Assembly: GCA_012838225.1 (NCBI GenBank) | Contig: DUPT01000034.1 | Coordinates: 1-50,766, forward strand | From: Tissierellia bacterium | Lineage (GTDB): Bacteria; Bacillota; Clostridia; Peptostreptococcales; Acidaminobacteraceae | Direction of reading: 5' to 3' | DNA length: 50,766 bases | In this document: one piece after another, positions 26,370 through 33,150 of the stretch | Layout: each line of letters starts with the position of its first letter | Position numbering within the stretch: the first letter of the stretch is position 1 | Position numbers and translations under genes: made by a program | The notes under the pieces: generated by a model | What the model was told of the DNA's origin: nothing | Seen by the model: the letters and a program-made list of their open reading frames with translations, nothing else | The model's database searches: none

Positions 26370-26393
26370 AAGTGATTCGTCACTTCTTTTTTT
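26368..26393 (+). terminator. terminator of the Flp-like operon
   Basis: An 8-bp perfect stem (26368-26375 with 26380-26387), TTCG tetraloop and a run of seven T. It starts on the second base of the TAG stop of the 75-aa gene. Confidence 0.9.
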
Positions 26394-26395
26394 AG

Positions 26396-26401
26396 TATAA
26401 T
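26396..26401 (+). promoter_or_regulatory. possible -10 box for hpt
   Basis: TATAAT immediately follows the terminator T-run and is 17 nt before the hpt ATG. The -35 position would fall in the terminator hairpin and is not a good match, so the promoter call is tentative. Confidence 0.4.
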
Positions 26402-26418
26402 GACACTAGGAGGAGCAG

Positions 26419-26928
26419 ATGAAACAATTATTCAGTCAAACCGACATCTCGGAGCGGGTGAGGCAGTTGGCCGGGGAGATCGATCAGGCCTATCCCAAGG
26501 ATGCACCGCTGGTGGCCATCGGCATCCTAAAGGGCTCGTTTATTTTTATGGCCGATCTGGTGCGAGCGATGGATCGCGATGTCACATTGGATTTTATCGC
26601 CCTATCGAGCTATGGCGATGCCACCGAGACCACCGGGGTGGTCAGGCTCCTCAAGGACCTCGATGTTGATATCAAAGGTAAAGATGTTATAATTGTAGAA
26701 GATATCGTCGATACCGGCTTGACCTTGGAATACCTGCGCCACTACCTGCAGCAGCGGGATCCCAAGTCTGTTCGGATCGCGACACTGCTCGATAAAGTAT
26801 CTCGCCGACAGGTCGAGATGACGATCGATTATGTCGGTTTTGAAATCGAAGATGGCTTTGTGGTCGGCTATGGCATCGACTATGCCCAGCAGTACCGCAA
26901 TCTTCCCTGGATCGGAATCATAGAATAG
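26419..26928 (+). CDS. hpt: hypoxanthine phosphoribosyltransferase
   Basis: 169 aa. It converts hypoxanthine or guanine plus PRPP to IMP or GMP. It shows GILKGSFIFMADL at the front, the SSYG flexible-loop motif, the PRPP-binding VIIVEDIVDTGLTL at about 91-104 and a C-terminal DYAQQYRNLPWIG. AGGAGGAG precedes the ATG. It leads an operon with pduL and deoC, a purine and deoxynucleoside salvage group. Its usual neighbour tilS is absent. Confidence 0.95.
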   Translation: MKQLFSQTDISERVRQLAGEIDQAYPKDAPLVAIGILKGSFIFMADLVRAMDRDVTLDFIALSSYGDATETTGVVRLLKDLDVDIKGKDVIIVEDIVDTGLTLEYLRHYLQQRDPKSVRIATLLDKVSRRQVEMTIDYVGFEIEDGFVVGYGIDYAQQYRNLPWIGIIE

Positions 26929-26936
26929 GAGTCAAT

Positions 26937-27506
26937 GTGGAAAGAAAAATAACCGTAGGTGTCAGTGGCCGTCACGCTCATGTCTCGCAGGAGGATCTCG
27001 AGATCTTATTCGGTGAGGGCTACGAATTGAAAGTGTTAAAGGATCTGTCACAGCCGGGCCAATTTGCCGCCGAGGAGCGGATCGAAATCGTCGGTCCCAA
27101 GGGCAAGCTGACCGCCCGTATCCTCGGACCGGTCCGCTCGCGCTCGCAGGTCGAGATCTCGATGACGGATTCGTTTGCCCTGGGCATTCCCGGAGTGGTC
27201 CGAAATTCCGGCGATGTTGCCGGCAGCCCCGGCGCCATCCTCAGAGGACCGGCCGGTGAGGTCGAGATGGCGGATGGTGTCATCGTAGCGGCTCGACATA
27301 TGCACCTGCATACCGACGATGCGGCCCACTACGGCATCACCGATAAGCAGATCGTGCAGGTCAGGACCAAGGGCGATCGGGCGCTGATCTTTGAGAATGT
27401 GTTATGCCGAGTGGATGATAATTTCGGGCTCGATTTTCACATCGATACCGACGAAGCCAATGCCGGGGCGATCAAAAACGGCGATGAAGTGGAGCTGATC
27501 AAATGA
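26937..27506 (+). CDS. pduL: phosphate propanoyltransferase PduL
   Basis: 189 aa. PduL converts acyl-CoA and phosphate to acyl-phosphate and CoA, as an alternative to Pta. Two zinc-binding repeats are visible: VSGRHAHVSQEDL at the front and VAARHMHLHTDDA later, together with DLSQPGQFAAEE, ILGPVRSRSQVEIS and FHIDTDEANAG. The start is GTG 26937; the nearby ATG at 26935 is out of frame. The protein begins directly with the catalytic domain, without the N-terminal extension that targets microcompartment forms, and no shell genes are present. It probably serves acetyl-CoA to acetyl-phosphate conversion. It overlaps deoC by 4 bp. Confidence 0.92.
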   Translation: MERKITVGVSGRHAHVSQEDLEILFGEGYELKVLKDLSQPGQFAAEERIEIVGPKGKLTARILGPVRSRSQVEISMTDSFALGIPGVVRNSGDVAGSPGAILRGPAGEVEMADGVIVAARHMHLHTDDAAHYGITDKQIVQVRTKGDRALIFENVLCRVDDNFGLDFHIDTDEANAGAIKNGDEVELIK

Positions 27507-28141
27507 ATCTGGCCGAATATTTCGACCACACAAATCTCGATCCGGCGGCTTCGAGTCAAGACATCGAGCGGCTGTGTCAAGAGGCAATGACGCATGGCTT
27601 TTTTAGCGTCTGCGTCAACCCGGTCCATGTCAAGCTGGCCAAGGGCTTATTGGCCGCAAGTCCGGTCAAGCTGACGAGTGTGATCGGCTTTCCCTTGGGA
27701 CAAAACCTGACGAGCGTCAAGGTATTTGAGACCATGCAGGCGATCAGTGATGGCGCGGATGAGATCGATATGGTGATGAACTACGGTGCGCTTAAAGAAG
27801 GTGATCTTGAAACCGTCAAGCAGGACATCGCCGCCGTCCGGGCAGCTTGTCCCGGCAAGGTCCTAAAGGTCATCCTTGAGACCTCCCAGCTAAGCGATGA
27901 CGAGATCATCTCGGCATGTGAGTTGGCGGAGTTGGCCGAAGCCGACTTTGTCAAGACCTCGACCGGCTTTCGCGGTGAGGGGGCGACGGCTCATCACGTA
28001 AAACTGATGAAGACGTATTTTCACGGGCTTGTCAAGGCCTCGGGCGGTATCCGCACCAAGGACGACTTTCAGACGATGGTCGATGCCGGAGCCGATCGGA
28101 TCGGGGCTTCGGCCAGTGTCAAGATCGTAGCCGGCGAATGA
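27503..28141 (+). CDS. deoC: deoxyribose-phosphate aldolase
   Basis: 212 aa. It cleaves 2-deoxyribose-5-phosphate to glyceraldehyde-3-phosphate and acetaldehyde. It opens with DHTNLDP, has GFPLGQNLTSVKVFE, DEIDMVMNYGALKEGD and the Schiff-base lysine in FVKTSTGF, and ends with ASGGIRT and ADRIGASAS. It is translationally coupled to pduL upstream and to a small membrane protein downstream. Pairing with hpt fits breakdown of purine deoxynucleosides. Confidence 0.96.
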   Translation: MNLAEYFDHTNLDPAASSQDIERLCQEAMTHGFFSVCVNPVHVKLAKGLLAASPVKLTSVIGFPLGQNLTSVKVFETMQAISDGADEIDMVMNYGALKEGDLETVKQDIAAVRAACPGKVLKVILETSQLSDDEIISACELAELAEADFVKTSTGFRGEGATAHHVKLMKTYFHGLVKASGGIRTKDDFQTMVDAGADRIGASASVKIVAGE

Positions 28142-28404
28142 AGATCCGACGAATTTCCGGGGCCGGCTGTCTCCTGTTTGCGATCATTGCCTTGGCTATC
28201 GTATCGATCATCGGCAATTTCTCACTGGCTGTCCTGCGACTGCTCTTTCGGACGCCGCTTGGACTGGTGGCTCTGGGACTGATCCTGTTCTACCTGTGGC
28301 GAAACCGTAGCCGGACCACGACCCATATCGGACGCAGCGTTCGATCGGATGAGTATGTCACCTTAGAGGATGACCCGGACATCGAGCACATAATAGACGA
28401 ATAA
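28138..28404 (+). CDS. small membrane protein, 88 aa
   Basis: 88 aa, no family recognised. Two hydrophobic segments (about 10-31 and 40-55) are followed by an Arg-rich stretch (WRNRSRTTTHIGRSVR) and an acidic tail (EDDPDIEHIIDE). The ATG overlaps the deoC stop, so it is co-translated. It could be a membrane-bound accessory of the salvage operon or an unrelated passenger. A terminator starts in its stop codon. Confidence 0.7.
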   Translation: MKIRRISGAGCLLFAIIALAIVSIIGNFSLAVLRLLFRTPLGLVALGLILFYLWRNRSRTTTHIGRSVRSDEYVTLEDDPDIEHIIDE

Positions 28405-28428
28405 AACAGCTGGTAGAGCTGTTTTTTT
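28403..28428 (+). terminator. terminator of the hpt-pduL-deoC operon
   Basis: A 9-bp stem (28403-28411 with 28417-28425), 5-nt loop and a T-run to 28428. The stem begins on the second base of the TAA stop of the 88-aa gene. Confidence 0.88.
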
Positions 28429-28441
28429 CAAAAGGATGACT

Positions 28442-31400
28442 ATGAGCGAAATCAAGCATTATTTTCTCAGAAAACTGAAGGCGATGAACTTCCCGCATCT
28501 CGAGTTTGAACCGGTGGCGGCCTATGAGCAGCAAGCCGACGAGTTCTTTTTTGAGCTGTCTCGGGAGATGCATGATCCGGCCCGGCAATCGGTCTTTCAG
28601 CGGCGCTATCCCTTCGATTTTCTAAGTGAGGCCGAGATGGCTGAGCTTGAAGACGATGAGTATCGCCGCTACCGCCGGCTGTTCAAGCAGAACCGGGTGG
28701 AGGAGATGATGTATCTCGATGATCAGTTGTTTGGCCGAAACACGCTCGATCATCTGCTGGGGGTGCATCATATCGCCCTTCAGACAGCCAGGCGGCTGAG
28801 ACAGCTTGGCATCCCGGTCGATCTGGGACGGGTCAGCGGCTCGGCGTCAGGCCATGATATCGGTAAATACGGCGTCATCGCAGCCGATATCGGTCGGATC
28901 GCCTATTATCACTATTATTATTCGGATGAGTGGTACCGAAAAAGACAGCTGGAAAACATCGGCAATGTGGCGGTCAACCATTCGACCTGGGATCTTGAGC
29001 TCAATGCCCTGTCGGTCGAATCGCTCATCCTGATCTATTCTGACTTTCAGGTGAAAAACGACCCCCACGGCCGGATGCATATCTATTCACTGGCTGAGAG
29101 CTTCGAGGTGATCCTCAACAAGCTCGACAATCTCGATGAGGCCAAGATACAGCGCTATCGCCGGGTCTATGAGAAGCTGCTCGATTTTGAAAACTATATC
29201 GATCAGCTGGCCAGTCGTCAGACGCCGGCGTTTGCTCTGTTCGATCAAGCCGAACTCTTGGCTGAGTACAAGTTCGAGGGGATCGATGAATCGATCTATA
29301 CCATGCATGAACTGCGATCTCCGGCCTCGATCCGTCAGCTGTTGGAAAACAGCTTCGATCAGCCGACCGCGACGCTAAGCCAGGTCATCCTGCGTCTGCT
29401 CAAGGACTATCATCTGTATCTGACGGCCTCGCAAAAAGACATTATCCTCGAGTACCTGTATCGTTTGATCCTGCACGCCGATGAGATCATCCGCCATCAG
29501 AGTGCCGAGCTGATCGGCCGGGTGCTTCGCCACTATGATATCGTCTATCGCAAGGAACGACCAAGCAGTGCGCCGGCCAATCCGATCCATCGCCAAAAGC
29601 TTCGCCGGATCGAACAGCTCGATCGTTTCTTTCAGCACCGCCTAGCGACCCTGACCGAGGAAAAGAAGCAGTGGCTTCAGGCCGGCTATGAGCGGGCCCA
29701 GGCAGAGCTTCGAGATCAGCCGGTGGCAGAGGCGACGGAGCCGACCTGTCACAGTGAGGATAAGAGCCTGTCTCAGCGCTATCTGGAAAACCTCAAGACC
29801 GCCGTCTCGGAATCGGCCAAGCTGTGTAATATCGACTATCTGAGCCAGCATGATCGGTCGTTTCATTTTGTGATGCACCTGATCAATCTCGTCAAGGTCA
29901 GCTCATCACGTCGGATCCAGCGCTACGCCGGCGAGACGCTTTTGGCGCTGTTTGATTCCCTGTCGGCGCCGGAAAAGAATGATGTCACGATCGAGCTCCT
30001 TCGGTCGATGGATCTCGAGGGGAATCATCTTCGGATCGAGCTGCCGCTCATCGTCGGGACGATCCTGGAGAAGCTGCCGCCGCTGGAGGTGATGGAGATC
30101 CTTGAGGATGTCCATCAATCGATCGAGCAGGCCAAGCCCAGTGCCCCGTCATTACTCGAGACGATCATCCAGACCCTGCCCAACTATCTGTCGGCCAAGC
30201 AGTCGGCTATCGTTACCAAGATCATTGCCATCTTTTCGAGCGCCCTGGTCAACCGCGAGCATTCGATCGATCAGGTGGCGATACTGCGACTGGCTGACTT
30301 CTATCAGGATGACACGATCCCGCTTGAGAATAAGCGTGATCTCTATCTTGAGACCGGTAAGAAGTGGCTGATCCTATCGCGGGAAATGGAAAATGACTTC
30401 CAGACCCGGCTCAACTATTCCAACTATATCAGCGGCGTGTATAATTTTATCTCGCAGTATGAGAATGTCAGTGATTGGCCGGTCCGGCCTCAGCCTGAAC
30501 CGCTGATCGTCTCGGCCAATTTCGATCCGATGAATCTGTCGCATAAACAAAGGATCGAGCAACTGGTGAAGCAGGGGCGTGAGGTGTTCATCCACCTGCG
30601 AGAGACCAATTGGCAGTTTCTGTTGGCGCCCAGACAGCTTCGGCGGGTGATCGTCGAGATGACGATCGCCGATCTGCCCCATACCTATATCTGGCCCGGC
30701 AGTGAAGACATTGGTGAGCGCGAGATGATCGTGCTCGAGGAGGATGAGGCGCTGGATGAGCAGATCACACAGGCCATCCAATACGATTGGCAGACGAGTG
30801 AGCTGCTCTCGCCTCAGGCCGAGCGCTTTATCCGTCGGTCGTTCCTCTATCGCAATCAGTCGCGTCAAAAGACGAGAGCCGGCATCCGCGAGGGCTTTTT
30901 GATCCATCAGAGCGAAGATCGCCTGTGGCTTCGGACCGAGGCCGATCGGGAGCAGTCGCTTCGCTATGACCGTGACGGCCGGATCTTTGATTTTTCGGTC
31001 GACCATCAAGCCGGACTGCATGATAGCAGCCTGATGCTTCTCAATCAAGCGCTGTATCGGCTCTACCGTTCAGGTGTTCCGACAGTCCGGGTGTCAGCGA
31101 CCGAGCCGGTGAGCCACCGGCTGCTTGAGGCCATGGGTTTTAGACGACGAGAGGATCAGTATGAGGTGTCACTGGTTGAACCGGTCATCTTTATCATGGA
31201 CCTGCCCAGTCGCATTGTCGACTTATACCGGCGAGAAAAACGACTGCGGACGATCATTGCGAGTAGCCGCCGCCGGATCATGCTGGCCCTGGGTGAGATG
31301 TATCCCGGGCGAGCGGTCATGGCCTTTGATCGAGGCATGTTCTACAATGATATGATCACCAAGCTCAGCCAAACAAGCGATGATCGGGTCGTCGTGCCGA

Positions 31401-32089
31401 TCGGGTCGATGTTTCTTCATCACTATCTGCCGGATCGACCGACCAAGGAGCTGCATATCGACAAGCTGTATGATCCTGATCATGATGATATCATCGTGGT
31501 ATCGCAGCGAAACCATCAATCGATCGCCCGCCAGGTCGAGACGCTTCGTCAGCTGGGGGATCAGGCGATCGTGATCGATGATGTGCTCCACAGTGGTCGG
31601 CGGGTCAACTCGTTGGCGCCGATCCTGGAGCAGTTGAACTTCCCAATCGAACAATTAATGGTTGGCATTGCGACTGAAGATGGAATAAAGCATGCCACAG
31701 CCAATCAGGTGAGGGTATCGCACAGCTATGGCTTTGGCGCTATCTCGCAGTGGTATCTCGAAAGTGAGCTCTATTTATTCTTAGGTGGCTTGGTGTCGCC
31801 GAGCAGTCGGGGCGATCTGTTGTACTCGTTATCGCTCAATCGGATCGCGCCGTTTATCGAGCGTGAGCCAAAGGCGGCCTTTGAGAAACTGTCCGGCGTC
31901 TGCATCGGTGCCGCCCGGGATTTTATGATGATGGCCGATCGGATCTTTCGGGAGAAGCAGGGCCGACCGATGCGCTTATCCGATCTGAATCATTTGGTGT
32001 TTGATGTCTATATCCCCGATGTCTTCTTTGATGAGGTCGGTGATATGACGATCAGTCGCTTCTTTGATCGCTTCTATGAAACGCTCTAG
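28442..32089 (+). CDS. 1215-aa HD / nucleotidyltransferase-like / GNAT-like / phosphoribosyltransferase fusion
   Basis: A very large cytoplasmic protein. ATG 28442 is chosen because AAAGG lies 6 nt ahead; an ATG six bases upstream is too close to it. About residues 100-250 resemble an HD phosphohydrolase (HH at 109-110, HD at 138-139, NHSTWDLELNA, then IYSDFQVKND). About 250-680 is helical, possibly HEAT-like. Near 690-760 a nucleotidyltransferase-like part begins SANFDPMNLSH, comparable to the FDPxHxGH motif of NadD-type enzymes but degenerate. About 846-914 look like the end of a GNAT acetyltransferase (LLEAMGFRRR). At 1043-1053 VIDDVLHSGRR is a PRPP-type loop of a phosphoribosyltransferase. 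The function is unknown; the parts suggest nucleotide, cofactor or RNA chemistry. The SNase gene overlaps its end. Confidence 0.75.
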   Translation: MSEIKHYFLRKLKAMNFPHLEFEPVAAYEQQADEFFFELSREMHDPARQSVFQRRYPFDFLSEAEMAELEDDEYRRYRRLFKQNRVEEMMYLDDQLFGRNTLDHLLGVHHIALQTARRLRQLGIPVDLGRVSGSASGHDIGKYGVIAADIGRIAYYHYYYSDEWYRKRQLENIGNVAVNHSTWDLELNALSVESLILIYSDFQVKNDPHGRMHIYSLAESFEVILNKLDNLDEAKIQRYRRVYEKLLDFENYIDQLASRQTPAFALFDQAELLAEYKFEGIDESIYTMHELRSPASIRQLLENSFDQPTATLSQVILRLLKDYHLYLTASQKDIILEYLYRLILHADEIIRHQSAELIGRVLRHYDIVYRKERPSSAPANPIHRQKLRRIEQLDRFFQHRLATLTEEKKQWLQAGYERAQAELRDQPVAEATEPTCHSEDKSLSQRYLENLKTAVSESAKLCNIDYLSQHDRSFHFVMHLINLVKVSSSRRIQRYAGETLLALFDSLSAPEKNDVTIELLRSMDLEGNHLRIELPLIVGTILEKLPPLEVMEILEDVHQSIEQAKPSAPSLLETIIQTLPNYLSAKQSAIVTKIIAIFSSALVNREHSIDQVAILRLADFYQDDTIPLENKRDLYLETGKKWLILSREMENDFQTRLNYSNYISGVYNFISQYENVSDWPVRPQPEPLIVSANFDPMNLSHKQRIEQLVKQGREVFIHLRETNWQFLLAPRQLRRVIVEMTIADLPHTYIWPGSEDIGEREMIVLEEDEALDEQITQAIQYDWQTSELLSPQAERFIRRSFLYRNQSRQKTRAGIREGFLIHQSEDRLWLRTEADREQSLRYDRDGRIFDFSVDHQAGLHDSSLMLLNQALYRLYRSGVPTVRVSATEPVSHRLLEAMGFRRREDQYEVSLVEPVIFIMDLPSRIVDLYRREKRLRTIIASSRRRIMLALGEMYPGRAVMAFDRGMFYNDMITKLSQTSDDRVVVPIGSMFLHHYLPDRPTKELHIDKLYDPDHDDIIVVSQRNHQSIARQVETLRQLGDQAIVIDDVLHSGRRVNSLAPILEQLNFPIEQLMVGIATEDGIKHATANQVRVSHSYGFGAISQWYLESELYLFLGGLVSPSSRGDLLYSLSLNRIAPFIEREPKAAFEKLSGVCIGAARDFMMMADRIFREKQGRPMRLSDLNHLVFDVYIPDVFFDEVGDMTISRFFDRFYETL

Positions 32090-32558
32090 GCTGATCCTTC
32101 TGGCACTGCTGATCGGTCTGATCTTCTACCTGACGCTGCCGGAAAAACCAAGCGAGGACTTCTATCTCGCCCGGGTGAAACGGATCATTGACGGTGATTC
32201 GATCTTGGTAGCTTATCAGGGAGAAGAGATCAGCCTTCGCTTAAGCGGGATCGATGCGCCCGAGTACGGTGACGACTACGCGGCCGAGGCGGCGGATAAG
32301 CTTCGGGCGATGCTTGGCGATGAGGGCGTGATCTACTTTATCCGGGCCTATCCCGAGACGGATATCTATCAGCGCTGGCTGGTCTATGGCTATCCTAAGC
32401 CGCCGGGAGACATTCATGATAGTCTAAACGCCGCGCTCGTCCGTCAGGGCTTAGCGGTGGTGCCGGATTATCCCGATCGATCACTCTACTATGACGAGCT
32501 GAAGGCCATCGAAGAAGACGCCCGCCGCCAAGGCCTCGGGCTTCATCGACTGGAATAA
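32076..32558 (+). CDS. SNase-like (thermonuclease) membrane-anchored nuclease
   Basis: 160 aa. An N-terminal hydrophobic anchor or uncleaved signal (about 5-23) places the enzyme outside the membrane. The staphylococcal nuclease fold follows: IIDGDSILVAYQGEEISLRL, with the metal-binding Asp, the catalytic Arg in LRL, and IDAPE with the following acidic residues, then a second Arg in IYQRWLVYGYPK. It would cut DNA and RNA with calcium. The ATG lies inside the end of the upstream gene (14-bp overlap); a TTG 12 bases earlier is a weaker choice. Confidence 0.88.
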   Translation: MKRSRLILLALLIGLIFYLTLPEKPSEDFYLARVKRIIDGDSILVAYQGEEISLRLSGIDAPEYGDDYAAEAADKLRAMLGDEGVIYFIRAYPETDIYQRWLVYGYPKPPGDIHDSLNAALVRQGLAVVPDYPDRSLYYDELKAIEEDARRQGLGLHRLE

Positions 32559-32581
32559 AAAAGCCGGGTCATCAGGCCCGG
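32557..32581 (-). terminator. terminator of pgsA (convergent gap)
   Basis: CCGGG (32564-32568) pairs with CCCGG (32577-32581) around an 8-nt loop. On the minus strand the stem is followed by TTTTTT (complement of 32557-32562). The pgsA stop codon (32572-32574) lies within the loop. Confidence 0.75.
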
Positions 32582-33099
32582 AGTTTGAATGAGTTGATAT
32601 AGTGATAGACATAGCTGGCAAAGGCGATCGACTTCATGCTCAAGGTGATGATAAACAGGGCAAAGATAAACGAGGTATAGCCAAACCAGATGCTTAGGAC
32701 GGCGGTGATAAAAAAGAGAGCCGTCGCGATCTTTCCGAAGATATTGGCCGGGATGACGACTCTTTCCTTTCGGGTATAGAGCAGAGCCCCCAGCAGGATC
32801 ATACTGACCTCGATCACCAGGTAGGCGATCAACAGCCCGATCGGAAAGTTATGGGTATAGAACAGGCTCCAGACCACCGCGATCAACAGCAGCTTATCGG
32901 CTAGGGGATCGAGCACTTTTCCGACATCGGTGATCAGATTGAAGCGACGCGCAATGAAGCCATCCAGGAAATCACTGAAGGCTGCGATCAGCAGAAGAAT
33001 GATGCTGGCCACCCGGTTGTCCTGGATGATATACGTATAGGGGATGAAGGGAATGAGGATCATTCGCATCACGGTCAGAAGGTTGGGGATATGCTTCAT
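32572..33099 (-). CDS. pgsA: CDP-diacylglycerol-glycerol-3-phosphate 3-phosphatidyltransferase
   Basis: 175 aa integral membrane enzyme making phosphatidylglycerol-phosphate, the first step to phosphatidylglycerol. It starts MKHIPNLLTVMRM, and the CDP-alcohol phosphotransferase motif is complete: SDFLDGFIARR, then DVGKVLDPLADK. Several hydrophobic segments follow. The ATG at 33099 is preferred because GGAGGAAGAA lies just ahead; the frame can be extended six codons. It is the only minus-strand gene between the ABC transporter and the window end, and diverges from the topoisomerase gene. Confidence 0.93.
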   Translation of the reverse strand: MKHIPNLLTVMRMILIPFIPYTYIIQDNRVASIILLLIAAFSDFLDGFIARRFNLITDVGKVLDPLADKLLLIAVVWSLFYTHNFPIGLLIAYLVIEVSMILLGALLYTRKERVVIPANIFGKIATALFFITAVLSIWFGYTSFIFALFIITLSMKSIAFASYVYHYINSFKLRA

Positions 33100-33115
33100 T
33101 TCTTCCTCCAAAAGC

Positions 33116-33144
33116 ATTATATCACAGGCGGATTATGGTATGAT
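33116..33144. promoter_or_regulatory. divergent promoter region pgsA / topoisomerase subunit A
   Basis: The 51-nt gap holds TATAAT on the minus strand (complement of 33116-33121) for pgsA and TATGAT on the plus strand (33139-33144) for the topoisomerase gene. No good -35 hexamer is visible for either. The plus-strand start would be at about 33151, the A of the ATG. Confidence 0.45.
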
Positions 33145-33150
33145 AAACAT

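Noticed and set aside
26937..27506. Microcompartment operon suggested by pduL
   Set aside because: No shell proteins or signature enzymes flank it and the protein lacks an encapsulation extension.
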